This document shows positions 35,019-42,460 of a stretch of DNA of 64,000 nucleotides, one piece after another (the stretch's first letter is position 1; each line of letters starts with the position of its first letter). The position numbers were made by a program, and so were the translations under genes. Under the pieces are notes generated by a model. The model searched no databases. It was not told where the DNA came from and saw nothing but the letters and a program-made list of their open reading frames with translations. The DNA is from G963663735 sp963663735. Lineage in GTDB: Bacteria > Acidobacteriota > UBA6911 > RPQK01 > JAPXNP01. Where the stretch lies: the NCBI GenBank assembly GCA_963663735.2, contig CAXXHN010000002.1, forward strand, positions 124,001-188,000, written 5' to 3'.

Positions 35019-36421
35019 TGGCGGAATTTACCACTCTCCAAAATGGAATAAAAAATATTGCCAAAATCCCTGAGCTGAGGAATCGGATCCTTTTCATGAT
35101 GGGCTTGCTGATAGCCTATAGAATCGGAAGTTTTATCCCTACACCAGGAATTGACAGTCAGGCACTCCAGGAGTTTTTTAATCAGCAGGGTGGAACCATA
35201 TTCGGAATGCTGAATATGTTCGTAGGTGGAAACCTGAGCAGGCTTTCGATATTTGCTCTGGGAATCATGCCCTACATTACCGCATCAATCATATTTCAAC
35301 TGCTTACAGTTGTCTGGCCTTACCTGGAAAGGCTTTCCAAGGAAGGCGAACTGGGACGGAAAAAAATCACCCAGTATACAAGATACCTTACCGTCGGCCT
35401 GAGCGCGTTCCAGGGATTCTTTACTGCTATCGCCCTGGAGCAGACCCCGTCTTCTCCCCCGATTGTGCCTGAACCCGGATGGGGATTCAGGTTCATGACC
35501 ATGATAACGCTGACTGCTGGAACCGTGCTTGTCATGTGGATCGGTGAGCAGATCACGGAACGGGGCATCGGAAACGGTATCTCACTGATAATTTTTGCCG
35601 GGATCGTTGTTGGTCTCCCCAAAGCTGCTTATACCCTCATAGTTGACTGGAGAGGCGGCGAGCGTTCAGTATTTACGATTATATTTCTCCTGATAATGAT
35701 GCTGGCCGTGACCGCCGGAATAGTGTTTGTTGAGAGGGCTCAGAGGCGGATACCTGTTCAGTACGCCAAGCGCGTTGTTGGCCGCAGGATGTACGGGGGA
35801 CAGGCTACCCATTTGCCCCTTAAAATAAATACCGGTGGAGTCATCCCGGTAATCTTCGCTGCATCGATAGTTGCTTTTCCCTCAACACTGGGAATGGTGT
35901 TCGAAGGGGAAACCATGCAGAAGATTATCCAGCAACTGGGGCAGGGTTACCCCCTTTACAACCTCTTTTATATAGGCGGGATAGTCTTTTTCACATTTTT
36001 CTATGTGAGCATTATTTTTAATCCTGAAGAAGTAGCCGACAATATTCGTAAACATGGAGGTTATATTCCCGGAATTCGTCCCGGCAGGAGAACTTCTGAG
36101 TATATTGACACCGTACTGAGCCGGCTTACCACAGTGGGTGCCATTTACCTGGTGGCTGTGTGTCTAATCCCGGAGTTTCTCATAACCGGTTTCAAGATCC
36201 AGCCGATTCCGTTTATCGGTCCTCCATTGGATGACTTCCTGACAACGTACAACCTTGATTTTATTACGACGGGCCTTGGCGTGAATTTCTACTTCGGAGG
36301 AACTTCGCTTCTGATTGTAGTATCTGTTGCCATGGACACGGTGCAGCAGATCGAATCACAGCTCCTGATGCGGCATTACGAAGGTTTCTTGAAAAAGGGC
36401 AAAATCAGGGGCAGACGTTAA
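35018..36421 (+). CDS. secY: Protein translocase channel subunit SecY
   Basis: The channel of the Sec translocon. The 467-residue protein has ten membrane helices, beginning with RNRILFMMGLLIAYRIGSFIPTPG. The plug region FGMLNMFVGGNLSRLSIFALG and the cytosolic loop YAKRVVGRRMYGGQATHLPLK are diagnostic. Slightly long, with extra residues in loops. Translation is coupled to rplO by a one-base overlap; co-located with the ribosomal genes as usual. Confidence 0.98.
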   Translation: MAEFTTLQNGIKNIAKIPELRNRILFMMGLLIAYRIGSFIPTPGIDSQALQEFFNQQGGTIFGMLNMFVGGNLSRLSIFALGIMPYITASIIFQLLTVVWPYLERLSKEGELGRKKITQYTRYLTVGLSAFQGFFTAIALEQTPSSPPIVPEPGWGFRFMTMITLTAGTVLVMWIGEQITERGIGNGISLIIFAGIVVGLPKAAYTLIVDWRGGERSVFTIIFLLIMMLAVTAGIVFVERAQRRIPVQYAKRVVGRRMYGGQATHLPLKINTGGVIPVIFAASIVAFPSTLGMVFEGETMQKIIQQLGQGYPLYNLFYIGGIVFFTFFYVSIIFNPEEVADNIRKHGGYIPGIRPGRRTSEYIDTVLSRLTTVGAIYLVAVCLIPEFLITGFKIQPIPFIGPPLDDFLTTYNLDFITTGLGVNFYFGGTSLLIVVSVAMDTVQQIESQLLMRHYEGFLKKGKIRGRR

Positions 36422-36501
36422 ATATAGAGGTTACTTGATCCGGAGGACATCTAGCCGGAAAGGTTCGAACAGATATGTGTGATTGTTGTGGCGAAGATAA
36501 G

Positions 36502-37149
36502 ATGGCGTTAAATGTATTGGTATTACTTGGCCCTCCAGGAGGAGGGAAGGGAACCCAGGCAAAGAGAATTGTTGAAGAATTCGGGTTTGGCCATTTTTCA
36601 ACTGGTGATGCCCTGCGGGAAGAAGTCAGTAACCAGACCGAAATAGGCAAAAAGGCCAAAGCCATCATGGAATCCGGGGAACTGGTTCCTGATGAACTGC
36701 TCGGTGCCATGGTTAAAGGACGCATCGAACACGCCGTTGGCTCAGAAGGCATAATTCTTGATGGTTATCCCAGGACGGTTTCCCAGGCTGAGTTTTTAAC
36801 AACTTTTACCTCTGATATGAAGGTGGCGGCTGTTAATATCGCAGTTGATCAGGGACTGATTATCAAAAGACTTTCCGGTCGCCGATTTTGCCAAAACTGC
36901 GGAACCATTTATAATATGAGTTTTTCGCCTCCTGTAAAGGAAGGTATCTGTGATAAATGCGGCAGCGAGCTTTCTCGACGGAAAGATGATTATGAGGACA
37001 TAATTAGCGAAAGGCTTCGTGTTTATGATAAAAAGACACAGCCGGTTGTTGATTATTATAAAAACTCAGGGTCATATTTCGAAGTAGACGGGAATAAGAC
37101 GCCTGAAGAAGTATTTACTGAAGTCGACAAGATTGTCCGCTCACTCTGA
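36502..37149 (+). CDS. adk: Adenylate kinase (long, zinc-lid form)
   Basis: Interconverts ATP+AMP and 2 ADP. P-loop VLLGPPGGGKGTQAKR, AMP-binding FSTGDALREEV, GIILDGYPRTVSQAEFL and the lid with two CxxC pairs (CQNC and CDKC), which bind structural zinc in this subtype. From the selected ATG the protein has 215 residues, the usual length. An in-frame ATG nine codons upstream (36475) has a better-placed AAAGG and would add the Cys-rich leader MCDCCGEDK, so the start is not settled. Confidence 0.95.
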   Translation: MALNVLVLLGPPGGGKGTQAKRIVEEFGFGHFSTGDALREEVSNQTEIGKKAKAIMESGELVPDELLGAMVKGRIEHAVGSEGIILDGYPRTVSQAEFLTTFTSDMKVAAVNIAVDQGLIIKRLSGRRFCQNCGTIYNMSFSPPVKEGICDKCGSELSRRKDDYEDIISERLRVYDKKTQPVVDYYKNSGSYFEVDGNKTPEEVFTEVDKIVRSL

Positions 37150-37151
37150 TC

Positions 37152-37904
37152 ATGATTATCAGGAAGAGCAAGAGCGAACTTGAAATTATGCGGGAAGCTA
37201 ATCGGATCGTATCCCGCGTGCTGGACCGCCTGGAAGAGATTATAAAACCAGGTTTAAGTACAGCCAGCCTTAACGCTGAAGCTGAAGAGTTAATTGAAAA
37301 ATCGGGTGCAGTTCCGGTTTTTAAAGGATATCAGGGTTTTCCGGCTGCCATATGCGCTTCGCTGAATGATGAAGTTGTGCATGGCATCCCTGACAGTAAG
37401 AGGATTATAACCGAGGGGGATATCTTGTCAGTCGATGTAGGGGTCCGATACAAGGGCTTTTGCGGGGACTCTGCCAGGACCTACCCGGTGGGAAATATTG
37501 ACGGCAGGTTGAAGAGACTCCTGGACGTCACTCGCGAATCGCTTTATAAAGGTATTGAAAAGGCGGTCCCGGGAAACAGGTTGTCAGATATTTCTGCGGC
37601 CGTGCAGTCTTGTGTTGAGAAAGATGGTTTTTTTGTTGTCCGAGATTTTGTGGGCCACGGGATCGGAAGATCGCTGCACGAAGATCCACAGGTCCCGAAT
37701 TTCGGGAAACCCGGACGTGGGCCTCTCCTCAAGGAAGGGATGGTCCTGGCCATAGAGCCTATGGTCAATACGGACGGCGTGGGTGTAAGAGTCCTTGAAG
37801 ATAAATGGACAGTGGTGACTGAAGATGGCGGCCATAGTGCTCATTTTGAGCACACAATTGCTATTACCGGTCAGGGACCCTGGATATTAAGTGACAGTAA
37901 CTGA
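37152..37904 (+). CDS. map: Methionine aminopeptidase, type I
   Basis: Removes the initiator methionine from new proteins. The 250-residue pita-bread-fold enzyme shows the metal ligands in order: VDVGVRYKGFCGDSARTY (two Asp), FVGHGIGRSLHEDPQVPNFG (His), VLAIEPMVN (Glu) and SAHFEHTIAIT (Glu). Short N-terminus without SH3 or zinc extension marks type Ia. Two bases after adk. Confidence 0.98.
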   Translation: MIIRKSKSELEIMREANRIVSRVLDRLEEIIKPGLSTASLNAEAEELIEKSGAVPVFKGYQGFPAAICASLNDEVVHGIPDSKRIITEGDILSVDVGVRYKGFCGDSARTYPVGNIDGRLKRLLDVTRESLYKGIEKAVPGNRLSDISAAVQSCVEKDGFFVVRDFVGHGIGRSLHEDPQVPNFGKPGRGPLLKEGMVLAIEPMVNTDGVGVRVLEDKWTVVTEDGGHSAHFEHTIAITGQGPWILSDSN

Positions 37905-37918
37905 AGGGTGTGATACTT

Positions 37919-38140
37919 GTGTCAAACAAGGAAGAAGCAATTGAAGTAACGGGAACTGTCATAGAGACGCTTCCCAATGCGATGTTTAAGGTTGAACTGG
38001 AAAACAAACATGTCGTTCTGGCGCATGTTTCAGGCAAAATGAGAAAGTTTTTTATTCGGATATTGCCAGGCGATAAGGTGAAGGTTGAGTTGACCCCCTA
38101 CGACCTGAACAGGGGTAGAATCGTATACAGGTTTAAATAG
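37919..38140 (+). CDS. infA: Translation initiation factor IF-1
   Basis: A small OB-fold factor in the ribosomal A site during initiation. It has EAIEVTGTVIETLPNAMFKVE, VLAHVSGKMRKFFIRILPGD and ends NRGRIVYRFK. GTG at 37919 was chosen because GAAGGG lies about ten bases upstream and the length (73 residues) is standard; GTG three codons upstream lacks spacing. Confidence 0.96.
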   Translation: MSNKEEAIEVTGTVIETLPNAMFKVELENKHVVLAHVSGKMRKFFIRILPGDKVKVELTPYDLNRGRIVYRFK

Positions 38141-38188
38141 CAGATATTGAGCCCTGGCCGAATTTTCAGGAGGCCGATGGAGAAAATT

Positions 38189-38302
38189 ATGAAGGTACGT
38201 GCTTCAGTAAAAAAAATGTGTATTAAGTGTAAGATCATTCGCCGCCACGGCGTGGTAAGGGTGATCTGCGACAATCCTAAACATAAACAGAGACAGGGTT
38301 AA
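38189..38302 (+). CDS. rpmJ: 50S ribosomal protein L36
   Basis: A 37-residue protein, MKVRASVKKMCIKCKIIRRH at the start and a C-terminal VICDNPKHKQRQG. It is the zinc-binding form with C11, C14, C27 and H32 all present. GGAG lies six bases before the chosen ATG; an ATG four codons upstream has AGGAGG too close. It sits between infA and rpsM, the standard position. Confidence 0.97.
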   Translation: MKVRASVKKMCIKCKIIRRHGVVRVICDNPKHKQRQG

Positions 38303-38337
38303 CTTTAAATAATATAGATTCCATTAGGAGGAAGCTG

Positions 38338-38709
38338 ATGCGAATTGCGGGAGTCAACATTCCTGACAATAAAAGAGTACAGATTTCGTTGACTTACATA
38401 TACGGGATCGGAAAAACCAGGGCCAGCCAGATCTGTGAGCAGGCCGGTGTTGATATCAACACTTCCGTCAAGGACCTCACCGAGGAACAGGCCGGAAAAA
38501 TACGCCAGATTATTCAGGATGAAGGACGGGTTGAGGGTGATCTCAGAAAAGAGATCCAGCTCAATATAAAACGTCTGATGGATATTGGATGTTACAGGGG
38601 ACTGCGTCACAGAAGGGGTCTCCCGGTTAGAGGACAGAGAACCCATACAAACGCCAGAACCAGAAAAGGTCCTAAGAAGGGCCGTATCGGCCGTAAGAAA
38701 AAGGCCTAA
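38338..38709 (+). CDS. rpsM: 30S ribosomal protein S13
   Basis: Head protein contacting P-site tRNA and L5. The 123-residue sequence MRIAGVNIPDNKRVQISLTY, GIGKTRASQIC and GLRHRRGLPVRGQRTHTNAR are family signatures. AGGAGG precedes the ATG. First of the alpha-operon ribosomal genes. Confidence 0.98.
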   Translation: MRIAGVNIPDNKRVQISLTYIYGIGKTRASQICEQAGVDINTSVKDLTEEQAGKIRQIIQDEGRVEGDLRKEIQLNIKRLMDIGCYRGLRHRRGLPVRGQRTHTNARTRKGPKKGRIGRKKKA

Positions 38710-38729
38710 ATTAAGAGTAAGGAATAATT

Positions 38730-39137
38730 ATGGCACGAGGTGCAAAAACATCTAAAAAGAAATCGGTCAAAAAGAAGGATCGAAGGATAGTAGCTAACGG
38801 CATAGCTCACGTCCTGGCTACTTTCAATAATACCCTGATCACTATCAGTGATCTAGACGGGAATGTACTGGCCCAGGCCAGTGCCGGCGGACAGGGTTTC
38901 AGGGGCAGCAGGAAAAGTACTCCTTTTGCCGCATCCCAGGCAGCCCATACGGCGGCCGCATTTGTCCGCGACCAGTATGGTATGAAATACTGCGAAGTAC
39001 GTGTTAATGGTCCCGGATCTGGAAGAGAAGCCGCAGTCAGGTCCCTCCAGGCCGCTGGTATTGATGTTCGGAAGATTAAGGATGTGACACCTATTCCGCA
39101 TAATGGTTGCCGGCCCCCAAAACGTAGAAGAGTCTAA
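38730..39137 (+). CDS. rpsK: 30S ribosomal protein S11
   Basis: Platform protein near the Shine-Dalgarno helix. The 135-residue protein has a Lys-rich N-terminus, then ANGIAHVLATFNNTLITISD, RGSRKSTPFAASQAA and the end DVTPIPHNGCRPPKRRRV. It is followed by a 123-base gap with a hairpin before rpsD. Confidence 0.98.
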   Translation: MARGAKTSKKKSVKKKDRRIVANGIAHVLATFNNTLITISDLDGNVLAQASAGGQGFRGSRKSTPFAASQAAHTAAAFVRDQYGMKYCEVRVNGPGSGREAAVRSLQAAGIDVRKIKDVTPIPHNGCRPPKRRRV

Positions 39138-39142
39138 CGAAT

Positions 39143-39165
39143 ACCTGACCTCATGTCAGGTTTTG
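39143..39165 (+). terminator. Hairpin between rpsK and rpsD (attenuator-like)
   Basis: ACCTGAC at 39143-39149 pairs with GTCAGGT at 39155-39161 around a five-base loop and runs into TTTTG. It lies just after the rpsK stop, in the longest gap within the alpha section, and could reduce read-through into rpsD-rpoA-rplQ. Confidence 0.5.
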
Positions 39166-39260
39166 TATAAGTAAATATTTGCAACAGCATTAATTTTGAT
39201 ACCTAGAGACGATGATTCTGAAAAAAACAATAGGTCAGATCACCATCAGGAGGAACCGAC

Positions 39261-39896
39261 TTGGCTAGATATACAGGTGCAGCCTGCAGGCTGTGCAGAC
39301 GAGAGGGAATCAAGCTTTTCCTGAAGGGGGAACGCTGCTTAACCGATAAGTGCGCAATTGACAAAAGAAATTTTGTGCCCGGTGAGCATGGGCAATCCCA
39401 TTTCAGGCGCCGCCAGTTGCTGGGCTACGGACAGCAGCTTCGCGAAAAACAGAAGGTGAAGAGGATGTACGGCGTCCTCGAGAACCAGTTCAGGAGATAT
39501 TTCAGGAAAGCGGAAGCTACCAAAGGTGTTACCGGTGAAATTCTTCTTCAGCTTCTTGAAAGCCGGCTGGATAATGTCGCTTTCCGGCTTGGCTTCGCTT
39601 CATCCCGCCCCCAGGCAAGGCAGTTCGTTCTGCATGGTCATATCCTGGTTAATGGTAAGAGGATAAATATTCCTTCCTACCAGGTGAAAAAGGGCGATGA
39701 AATTAGCATTCTGCTGAAAAGCAGGAAAAATCCCCTGATACTGACAGCAGTCGAAAGCATCTCCGGAAAAGGAATTCCTGAATGGCTCAGCCTGGACAGG
39801 GAAAACCTGACAGGACAGGTACTGGCTATCCCATCAATTGATGCAATCGGAGTGCCGATTGAGGTATCACTGATCGTAGAGTTGTACTCCAAGTAA
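39261..39896 (+). CDS. rpsD: 30S ribosomal protein S4
   Basis: Primary 16S-binding protein and, in E. coli, the alpha-operon repressor. The 211-residue protein is the zinc-binding form: C9, C12, C26 and C31 at the N-terminus. RRQLLGYGQQLREKQKVK and the S4 RNA-binding domain RLDNVAFRLGFASSRPQARQ are clear. TTG start with AGGAGGA at good distance. Confidence 0.98.
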   Translation: MARYTGAACRLCRREGIKLFLKGERCLTDKCAIDKRNFVPGEHGQSHFRRRQLLGYGQQLREKQKVKRMYGVLENQFRRYFRKAEATKGVTGEILLQLLESRLDNVAFRLGFASSRPQARQFVLHGHILVNGKRINIPSYQVKKGDEISILLKSRKNPLILTAVESISGKGIPEWLSLDRENLTGQVLAIPSIDAIGVPIEVSLIVELYSK

Positions 39897-39976
39897 CGAG
39901 ATTAGACCCCTTACCGGGAGACTGATTTCGATTCAGTTTCAGGCTTAATAATTTTAAATAAATGGAGAAAGTATTC

Positions 39977-40963
39977 ATGAAAGGTTTCCAGAAGCCTCAG
40001 AGGTTAACAGTCGATATGGAGACTTTGACAGATACCTATGGACATTTTAGTGCTCAGCCCTTTGAAAGAGGCTTCGGTACTACTGTAGGGAATTCTCTGC
40101 GCAGGATCCTGCTCTCTGCTATTGAAGGCGCGGCAATCACCGCAGTCAAAATTGATGGAGTTCTGCACGAATTCTCCACCTTGACCGGGGTCCGGGAAGA
40201 TGTCACCAATATCATTATGAACCTGAAACAGATCCCGATAAGGATGCATGTAGATACCCCTAAGACTATCTACCTGAAGAGTTCAGGCAAGGCAGGCGAC
40301 TTGAAGTCTGGTGATATTGAGACTGACCCGGATGTTGAAATCCTTGATCCTGATATCTGCATAGCCACTGTTGATGAAAATGTTGAATTGTCTATGGAGA
40401 TGAGGGTTAAAATGTCCAGGGGATACGTTTCCGCGGATGATAATTACGAGGAAGATCTTGATATCTGTTACATCCCCGTTGATTCTGTACATTCCCCTGT
40501 TAAAAAGGTGAATTTCTGGGTTGAAGCCACCAGGCTCGGACAGTCCACTGATTACGACCAGTTAAATCTGCAGGTCTGGACCGACGGTAGCCTGAAACCC
40601 TATGATGCCATTGGACAGGCTGCCAAGATCCTCAAGGATCACCTGTTTATGTTCATTAATTTCCAGGAAGAACCTGAAGAAAAGGAACCAGAGATAGATG
40701 AAGTAACTTCAGTGATTAATGAAAAACTGAATAAGTCTATCGTTGAACTTGAGCTTTCTGTGAGATCTTATAACTGTCTCAAGAATGCCAATATCCAGAC
40801 AATTGGGGAATTAATAACAAAAACTGAATCTGAGATGCTCAGAACAAAGAATTTTGGGCGTAAATCATTAAATGAAGTTAAGGAAATTCTTGCCGATATG
40901 GGTTTTTCATTCGGCATGAAAATTGACGAACAGGGCAGAATTATAGACGAGACGGAAGACTGA
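39977..40963 (+). CDS. rpoA: RNA polymerase subunit alpha
   Basis: The alpha subunit, which dimerises to start polymerase assembly. From the chosen ATG (328 residues) the N-terminal domain has HFSAQPFERGFGTTVGNSLR and LLSAIEGAAITAVKIDGVLHEFS. After a linker around residue 235 the C-terminal domain (about residue 255 onward) ends with KNFGRKSLNEVKEILADMG, which contacts UP elements and activators. GGAG lies eight bases before this ATG; an ATG five codons upstream has none. Confidence 0.98.
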   Translation: MKGFQKPQRLTVDMETLTDTYGHFSAQPFERGFGTTVGNSLRRILLSAIEGAAITAVKIDGVLHEFSTLTGVREDVTNIIMNLKQIPIRMHVDTPKTIYLKSSGKAGDLKSGDIETDPDVEILDPDICIATVDENVELSMEMRVKMSRGYVSADDNYEEDLDICYIPVDSVHSPVKKVNFWVEATRLGQSTDYDQLNLQVWTDGSLKPYDAIGQAAKILKDHLFMFINFQEEPEEKEPEIDEVTSVINEKLNKSIVELELSVRSYNCLKNANIQTIGELITKTESEMLRTKNFGRKSLNEVKEILADMGFSFGMKIDEQGRIIDETED

Positions 40964-41037
40964 GTATCTTTTTGATTCAATTATTAAACTGAAATACAGC
41001 AGGTTAATTTATCGTCGCCCCATAGCGGAGGAAAATA

Positions 41038-41406
41038 ATGCGACATCGTGTGGCCAATAGAAAATTAGGTAGGACTTCAAGCCATAGAAGAGCCATGCTC
41101 AGGAATATGGTTACAGAGTTTCTTGATAAGGGAAGAATTGTTACAACTTTGCCCAAGGCGAAGGAACTTCGTTCAGTTGCCGAAAAAATGATAACTCTCG
41201 GTAAAAAAGACGGCTTGCACGCCCGCAGACAGGCACTCGCTTACATAAGGACAAAAGATGTTGTCCATAAGCTGTTTGCCGATGTGGCGCCGAGGTTTGC
41301 CGATCGTAACGGGGGCTACACCAGGATATTGAAACTTGGAATAAGGAAAGGCGACAACGCTGAAATCGCTATCCTCGAAATGGTAGGATCAGAGGATAAG
41401 AAGTAA
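41038..41406 (+). CDS. rplQ: 50S ribosomal protein L17
   Basis: A 122-residue large-subunit protein: MRHRVANRKLGRTSSHRRAM and the C-terminal RNGGYTRILKLGIRKGDNAE are definitive. GGAGG precedes the ATG. It is the final gene of the cluster, closed by a strong terminator. Confidence 0.98.
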   Translation: MRHRVANRKLGRTSSHRRAMLRNMVTEFLDKGRIVTTLPKAKELRSVAEKMITLGKKDGLHARRQALAYIRTKDVVHKLFADVAPRFADRNGGYTRILKLGIRKGDNAEIAILEMVGSEDKK

Positions 41407-41427
41407 CTTACCTCAGGTTGAATTTTT

Positions 41428-41469
41428 TAAAAGGCCGCAGTCTTCTTTGAAGACAGCGGCCTTTTTTTG
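41428..41469 (+). terminator. Strong intrinsic terminator after rplQ
   Basis: AAGGCCGC at 41431-41438 pairs with GCGGCCTT at 41456-41463, the inner loop pairs further (AGTCTTC with GAAGACA), and seven T residues follow directly. It is the classic rho-independent form and ends the ribosomal transcript; the A tract on the other side may let it act for the convergent YIP1 gene too. Confidence 0.9.
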
Positions 41470-41507
41470 TTGCGTGAACTGCACCTGATCTCTACCCCGA
41501 AGCCAGA

Positions 41508-42254
41508 TCAGAAAATAACAGCCACTCCAATGTGAATCAGGGATAATAAAACGTACCAGATTCCGACCAGGAAAATCCCCCTGGCTACACTGCATTTTGT
41601 CGCTACAGTGGAAAGTCCGACTCCCAGGAGATATATGGTGTACCAGACCAGGACATCAAAGCGGCTCAAAAAGGCATAAAGGACCTTGGATTCCTTGGGA
41701 TCTACCAGTCCGGCCGGGTTGGTGAATACGGGATTGCTGAGATTGATGGCATTAGGGTCCGCCGCAAGCAGGACTACAATAATTGTAAGAATCCCGGAAA
41801 TAACCGTGTAGAACAAGATGGAATGCGTGGATACAGAAAAAACTCTTGCAAAAGTTGTTTCACCTCCGGAAATGTAAATGCCCAGCATCATCAGCCCGGC
41901 GATAAGCAGGATGAACAGGGGTGTCGTAATCGGGGGCGCTACCAGGGCAGCAATTTTCCAAAATTTAGCTGACAATTGAATCTGTTGAGTTATCTGTTCC
42001 TCACTCATCTGGGCTGCAGCTGAACTTGATTCAATCTCTTTACGCATCACCTGGGCCATGTCCACTTTACTGTAAATAACAAAAGAGGTGGCATATGTTA
42101 CTAAAATGCAGAGGATCAAGGGGATTAAAAAAACAGGTTTTTTATTGATCCCTGCAAAACACTGGGCCGGTTCAAAAAAAATCTGCAGAAAAGATCCGGC
42201 AGTTTTTTGATGTTCGTGTTGGTTCCCATCCGTCTGAATTTCAGAATTTTCCAT
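41508..42254 (-). CDS. YIP1-family membrane protein
   Basis: A 248-residue integral membrane protein of the Yip1 group. A hydrophilic N-terminus of about 30 residues is followed by five or so membrane helices. The family-like segment FLQIFFEPAQCFAGINKKP opens the domain, and helix pairs follow near residues 40-60, 105-135 and 140-165, with two at the C-terminus. Bacterial members are functionally uncharacterised. AGGAGGG precedes the ATG and a plausible promoter lies upstream. No operon partner. Confidence 0.75.
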   Translation of the reverse strand: MENSEIQTDGNQHEHQKTAGSFLQIFFEPAQCFAGINKKPVFLIPLILCILVTYATSFVIYSKVDMAQVMRKEIESSSAAAQMSEEQITQQIQLSAKFWKIAALVAPPITTPLFILLIAGLMMLGIYISGGETTFARVFSVSTHSILFYTVISGILTIIVVLLAADPNAINLSNPVFTNPAGLVDPKESKVLYAFLSRFDVLVWYTIYLLGVGLSTVATKCSVARGIFLVGIWYVLLSLIHIGVAVIF

Positions 42255-42285
42255 TTTCCCTCCTGTGTTGATATTAATGGATAAT

Positions 42286-42314
42286 ATTCTATTTACATAG
42301 AAATAAAATTGAAA
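42286..42314 (-). promoter_or_regulatory. Putative promoter of the YIP1 gene
   Basis: On the minus strand TTTCAA (42314-42309) is separated by 17 bases from TAGAAT (42291-42286), about 30 bases before the start codon. Spacing is ideal, box match moderate. Confidence 0.4.
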
Positions 42315-42460
42315 AAATGTGAATTATTGATTACCGCTGGAACAAACCTGGATATGAATCATGAAGGAAGGAAGCATATCCGTCTGAATAGAATATGGCC
42401 TTTGATGTGAAAGCGCCGGATTCATTTCCAAACACTCAGATTTAAGCTATCATCAAACCC

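Noticed and set aside
36455..36470. GGTTCGA as a possible tRNA T-loop
   Set aside because: The gap is only 53 bases and no acceptor or anticodon stems can be formed; no tRNA gene was found in the window.
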